Part shown: positions 6,908 to 9,226 of the stretch, piece after piece
Layout: every line of letters starts with the position of its first letter
Position numbering within the stretch: position 1 is the stretch's first letter
NCBI GenBank assembly: GCA_025455505.1
Contig: JALOMK010000060.1
Location: 1 to 9,226, forward strand
Direction of reading: 5' to 3'
Length of the DNA stretch: 9,226 nt
From: Bacteroidales bacterium
Lineage (GTDB): Bacteria > Bacteroidota > Bacteroidia > Bacteroidales > VadinHA17
The notes under the pieces: generated by a model
What the model was told of the DNA's origin: nothing
Databases searched by the model: none
What the model saw: the letters and a program-made list of their open reading frames with translations, nothing else
Made by a program: the position numbers and the translations under genes

Positions 6908-6931
6908 ACCTGAACTGTCTGAGGCTTTATA
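6908..6931. other. Short gap between convergent genes, no visible terminator
   Basis: Only 24 nt separate the stop codons of hydF and the MBOAT gene. I see no hairpin with a T-run on either strand, so transcripts from both sides may overlap at their 3' ends or end inside the opposing gene. Confidence 0.5.
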
Positions 6932-9226
6932 TCAGAAGCGGAAATAAATGAAGGGCGTTGCGCCGCCGCCTCTCATCTGCCATAGCATAACTGCCAGCAG
7001 CAGAAGAAATACTGCATGTCCCGCAAGTGGTATCCTGATAAACAAACCCCTGTAACCCTCCTTGACAGAGTCCGGCAGAAGGTGCATGAAATAACCCGCT
7101 CCAATCAGCATAAGAATGCTGCTGTATGCTTTCAGAACCTCCGGCCAGGAGCCCGGCACAAAGCTTGAAGCAATCTGCCCGGCCATGGTCCTGATGCTTT
7201 CAAAATCGGGGGCCCTGAAGAAGACCCAGCTGAAGCTCACAAAGTTGAAAGTAAGAAAAACGGCAAAGGCCCTGAGAACCCTGTTCCTGCGGTATCCGTC
7301 ACCGAAGAAGTAATTGAAGGTCTTTGTCAGCGCAAGAGCCGCCCCGTGCAGGGCTCCCCATATTATGAACCTTAGTGAGGCTCCATGCCACAAGCCTCCC
7401 AGTGTCATTGTGATCATAAGGTTAATGCCTGTCCTGAACCACCCTTTCCTGTTTCCGCCCAGTGGAATGTAAAGATAATCCCTGAGCCAGCGTGAGAGGG
7501 AAATATGCCAGCGCCTCCAGAAGTCGGCAATATCAGCAGCTTTATACGGTGAATTGAAATTTATCGGAAGCCTGAATCCGAAAAAAAGCGCAATACCTAT
7601 TGCGATGTCAGTGTATCCCGAGAAGTCGCAGTATATCTGAAGTCCGTATCCATATATTGCAACAAGGTTTTCAAAACCTGAAAAGGAACCGGGTGATGCA
7701 AACACCCTGTCGATAAGGTTCAGGGCAATGAAATCTGAAATTACAATCTTCTTGACAAGGCCCTTTGAAATCAGAAAAAGTGCGTGAGCAGCCTCTCGTT
7801 CTGTAAGCGAAAAACCGGCACGCAGCTGTGGTATGAATTCGGAGGCCCTTACGATTGGACCCGCAACGAGCTGTGGAAAGAATGACACATAGAACCCGAA
7901 ATCAATAATATTCCTGACAGGCTCAAGCTTCCTCCTGTACACATCAATAGTATAGCTGAGCGACTGGAATGTAAAGAAGGAGATCCCTACAGGAAGAATG
8001 ATTGAATCGATGCTGAAGGATGTTCCCAGGAGCGTATTTGACAATTCTGCAAGGTAATCATAGACCCGGAAGCTGCTTCCGAAAATATTATTTACTGTAC
8101 TCACAATGAAGGCTGAATACTTGAAATATGCAAGCATCCCCAGGTTCGAAACAAGACTCAGCAGCAGGAAGAACCTTTTTGAATTCCTGCGTTCAGCCCT
8201 GTTAATGAGAATTGCAGCGAGATAATCAGTGATTGTCACGAGGATGAGAAGTAGCAGGAAAAGGCCGCCTGTTTTATAATAGAAAAAAAGACTGATAAGG
8301 AACAGGTAGCTGTTCCTTGCAACCTTTCTCCTGTAAACAAGCGAAAAGAAAAGCAGGGCGACCAGCATGAAAAGCCAGAAAGAGGGGCTTGTGAAAATGA
8401 ATGGCTTCTGCGGATCATACCTGATCAGCGCCGACGCTGCCTGTCTTAGTGCCGCCTCAATCTTCCCCTTCTGTTCATCCGGGACTGAAGAACCAGGACC
8501 AGGATTCATCTCGCCGGTGCTTGCCGGGGAAGCATAAGAGATACGAACATAGCGGCGCAGGGTATCCCTGATAAACATATCATGAACAAGCATCGATGCT
8601 ATCGAATCGCTTCCCCTTGAAGTGAAATGAACATAATCGTCCTGAACAAGCGGTTCATCTGCTTCAGCCCAGGCTATTACAGATCCTTCCCCCCCCATTG
8701 CACTGTAACAGTCCCAGAAAAAAGATCCTGTATTTGCCGCCGCCTCCTTCTGAGTGGCAACAATGGCACCGATATTTCCATACGGTTCAATGCTGTCTCC
8801 CTCGGCCGCGGCCATGTCGGAGACGCTGACAAGCAGCACTGATGCCCCCGGCGCAATTTCCTTTAAAAGCCTTACCTGCCGCTCGAGTCCCTTCCTGTAA
8901 AATGCATAGTCATCCCTTACATTTTTGACTACGTTAAGGCCATAGTTTATAACAATAAGATCAGGGCTTAGCAGGTTAAAGGCCTGCTGAAGGTTCTCCC
9001 TCCCCACCATTGTGAATTCGAGTCCTGCGCTCCCCCTCTGCGGAATGTTGTCTACAACTACCCCCTCACGGCTTTCAATGCTCACACCGTAAATATCGGG
9101 ACTGACCCTCCCGCTGAAAGTGACGGTCACTGATTTTGCGTATCCAAGGTCGCAGCTAAGTTCCCTGATTTCGCTGCCCTGTTCAAGGTGGGCTGAAAAA
9201 ATTTCAGCGCCCTCACCGCTCACTGA
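6932..9226 (-). CDS. SGNH hydrolase-MBOAT O-acyltransferase fusion, N-terminus outside the window
   Basis: The frame is open to the right edge. The GTG at 9223 is probably an internal valine, since the catalytic Ser block of an SGNH hydrolase would lie upstream. Residues below count from that GTG. Residues 1-225 form the rest of an SGNH module: a beta-rich insert, the block around GVVVDNIPQRG (54-64), a block III-like YGLN (94-97) and the DYVH dyad (Asp196, His199). A Pro/Ser-rich linker (about 230-250) leads to a complete AlgI-type MBOAT at about 274-763. This has many membrane helices, the conserved DFWRRWHISLSRWLRDYLYI run (567-586) and catalytic-type His613 in GLWHGAS. It ends FIYFRF, as in AlgI proteins. 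MBOATs of this type pass acetyl groups to the periplasm, where an SGNH partner places them on a polysaccharide. Having both in one chain suggests surface-glycan or exopolysaccharide O-acetylation. The acceptor is unknown. Confidence 0.9.
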   Translation of the reverse strand, partial: SVSGEGAEIFSAHLEQGSEIRELSCDLGYAKSVTVTFSGRVSPDIYGVSIESREGVVVDNIPQRGSAGLEFTMVGRENLQQAFNLLSPDLIVINYGLNVVKNVRDDYAFYRKGLERQVRLLKEIAPGASVLLVSVSDMAAAEGDSIEPYGNIGAIVATQKEAAANTGSFFWDCYSAMGGEGSVIAWAEADEPLVQDDYVHFTSRGSDSIASMLVHDMFIRDTLRRYVRISYASPASTGEMNPGPGSSVPDEQKGKIEAALRQAASALIRYDPQKPFIFTSPSFWLFMLVALLFFSLVYRRKVARNSYLFLISLFFYYKTGGLFLLLLILVTITDYLAAILINRAERRNSKRFFLLLSLVSNLGMLAYFKYSAFIVSTVNNIFGSSFRVYDYLAELSNTLLGTSFSIDSIILPVGISFFTFQSLSYTIDVYRRKLEPVRNIIDFGFYVSFFPQLVAGPIVRASEFIPQLRAGFSLTEREAAHALFLISKGLVKKIVISDFIALNLIDRVFASPGSFSGFENLVAIYGYGLQIYCDFSGYTDIAIGIALFFGFRLPINFNSPYKAADIADFWRRWHISLSRWLRDYLYIPLGGNRKGWFRTGINLMITMTLGGLWHGASLRFIIWGALHGAALALTKTFNYFFGDGYRRNRVLRAFAVFLTFNFVSFSWVFFRAPDFESIRTMAGQIASSFVPGSWPEVLKAYSSILMLIGAGYFMHLLPDSVKEGYRGLFIRIPLAGHAVFLLLLAVMLWQMRGGGATPFIYFRF
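8689..8696 (-). repeat. G8 homopolymer inside the SGNH module
   Basis: Eight consecutive C on the + strand (G on the coding strand) encode part of Met176-Gly-Gly-Glu179 of the SGNH-MBOAT protein. Gain or loss of one base would shift the frame before the Asp196/His199 dyad and the whole MBOAT domain. Such tracts serve as phase-variation switches in some bacteria, but eight bases is near the lower limit and could be chance. Confidence 0.5.

Noticed and set aside
7116..7313. 65-codon + strand frame opposite the MBOAT C-terminus
   Set aside because: It lies opposite well-conserved acyltransferase helices and has no independent evidence.
9221..9223. GTG as the true start of the SGNH-MBOAT gene
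   Set aside because: The frame stays open to the window edge and the SGNH Ser block is missing, so the real start is probably upstream.
1..9226. tRNA or rRNA genes, CRISPR arrays, insertion sequences, integrase attachment sites
   Set aside because: The window is almost entirely coding, and I saw no regularly spaced repeats, transposase-like protein or RNA-gene signatures.

Overview
The window looks like a piece of chromosome from an anaerobic member of the Bacteroidota, probably a Bacteroidales relative. Three things suggest this. The gene order is dnaJ, a NatA/NatB-type ABC exporter, then a sigma-54-type response regulator with a GSFTSA motif and no HTH, which I remember from Bacteroidota genomes. 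Good Shine-Dalgarno sequences are missing in front of most starts. An [FeFe]-hydrogenase maturase is present, which points to fermentative, hydrogen-evolving metabolism. The assignment rests on protein resemblance and recall, not on a search.

Positions 1-6907 hold six genes on the + strand. They are the 3' two thirds of dnaJ (1-573), an ABC ATPase (652-1560) with its ABC-2 permease (1590-2954), an NtrC-family response regulator (3054-4229), an aspartate/fumarate-lyase superfamily enzyme of the AspA type (4233-5681) and the [FeFe]-hydrogenase maturation GTPase HydF (5678-6907). The last three are very tightly packed, with a 3-nt gap and then a 4-nt ATGA overlap, so the regulator, the lyase and HydF are almost certainly co-transcribed. 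I see no convincing intrinsic terminator anywhere in 1-6907. The two longest non-coding gaps (574-651 and 2955-3053) are the only obvious places for internal promoters.

Positions 6932-9226 hold one convergent gene on the - strand, open at the right edge. It encodes a large fusion protein: a periplasmic SGNH/GDSL-type hydrolase module followed by a complete AlgI-like MBOAT membrane O-acyltransferase. This looks like a one-polypeptide version of the two-protein AlgI+AlgX/J or PatA+PatB systems that move acetyl groups across the membrane onto exopolysaccharide or peptidoglycan.

The parts most worth a second look are the coupling of a sigma-54-type regulator to H-cluster maturation, the divergent AspA-like enzyme coupled to hydF (possibly an ammonia source for H-cluster assembly) with hydE and hydG missing from its side, the regulator's lack of a DNA-binding domain and its altered GAFTGA loop, and the SGNH-MBOAT fusion with a G8 tract in its catalytic module. 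Each member belongs to a recognisable family. I do not claim a wholly new system, but the regulator-lyase-HydF linkage is the best candidate for an undescribed functional link.
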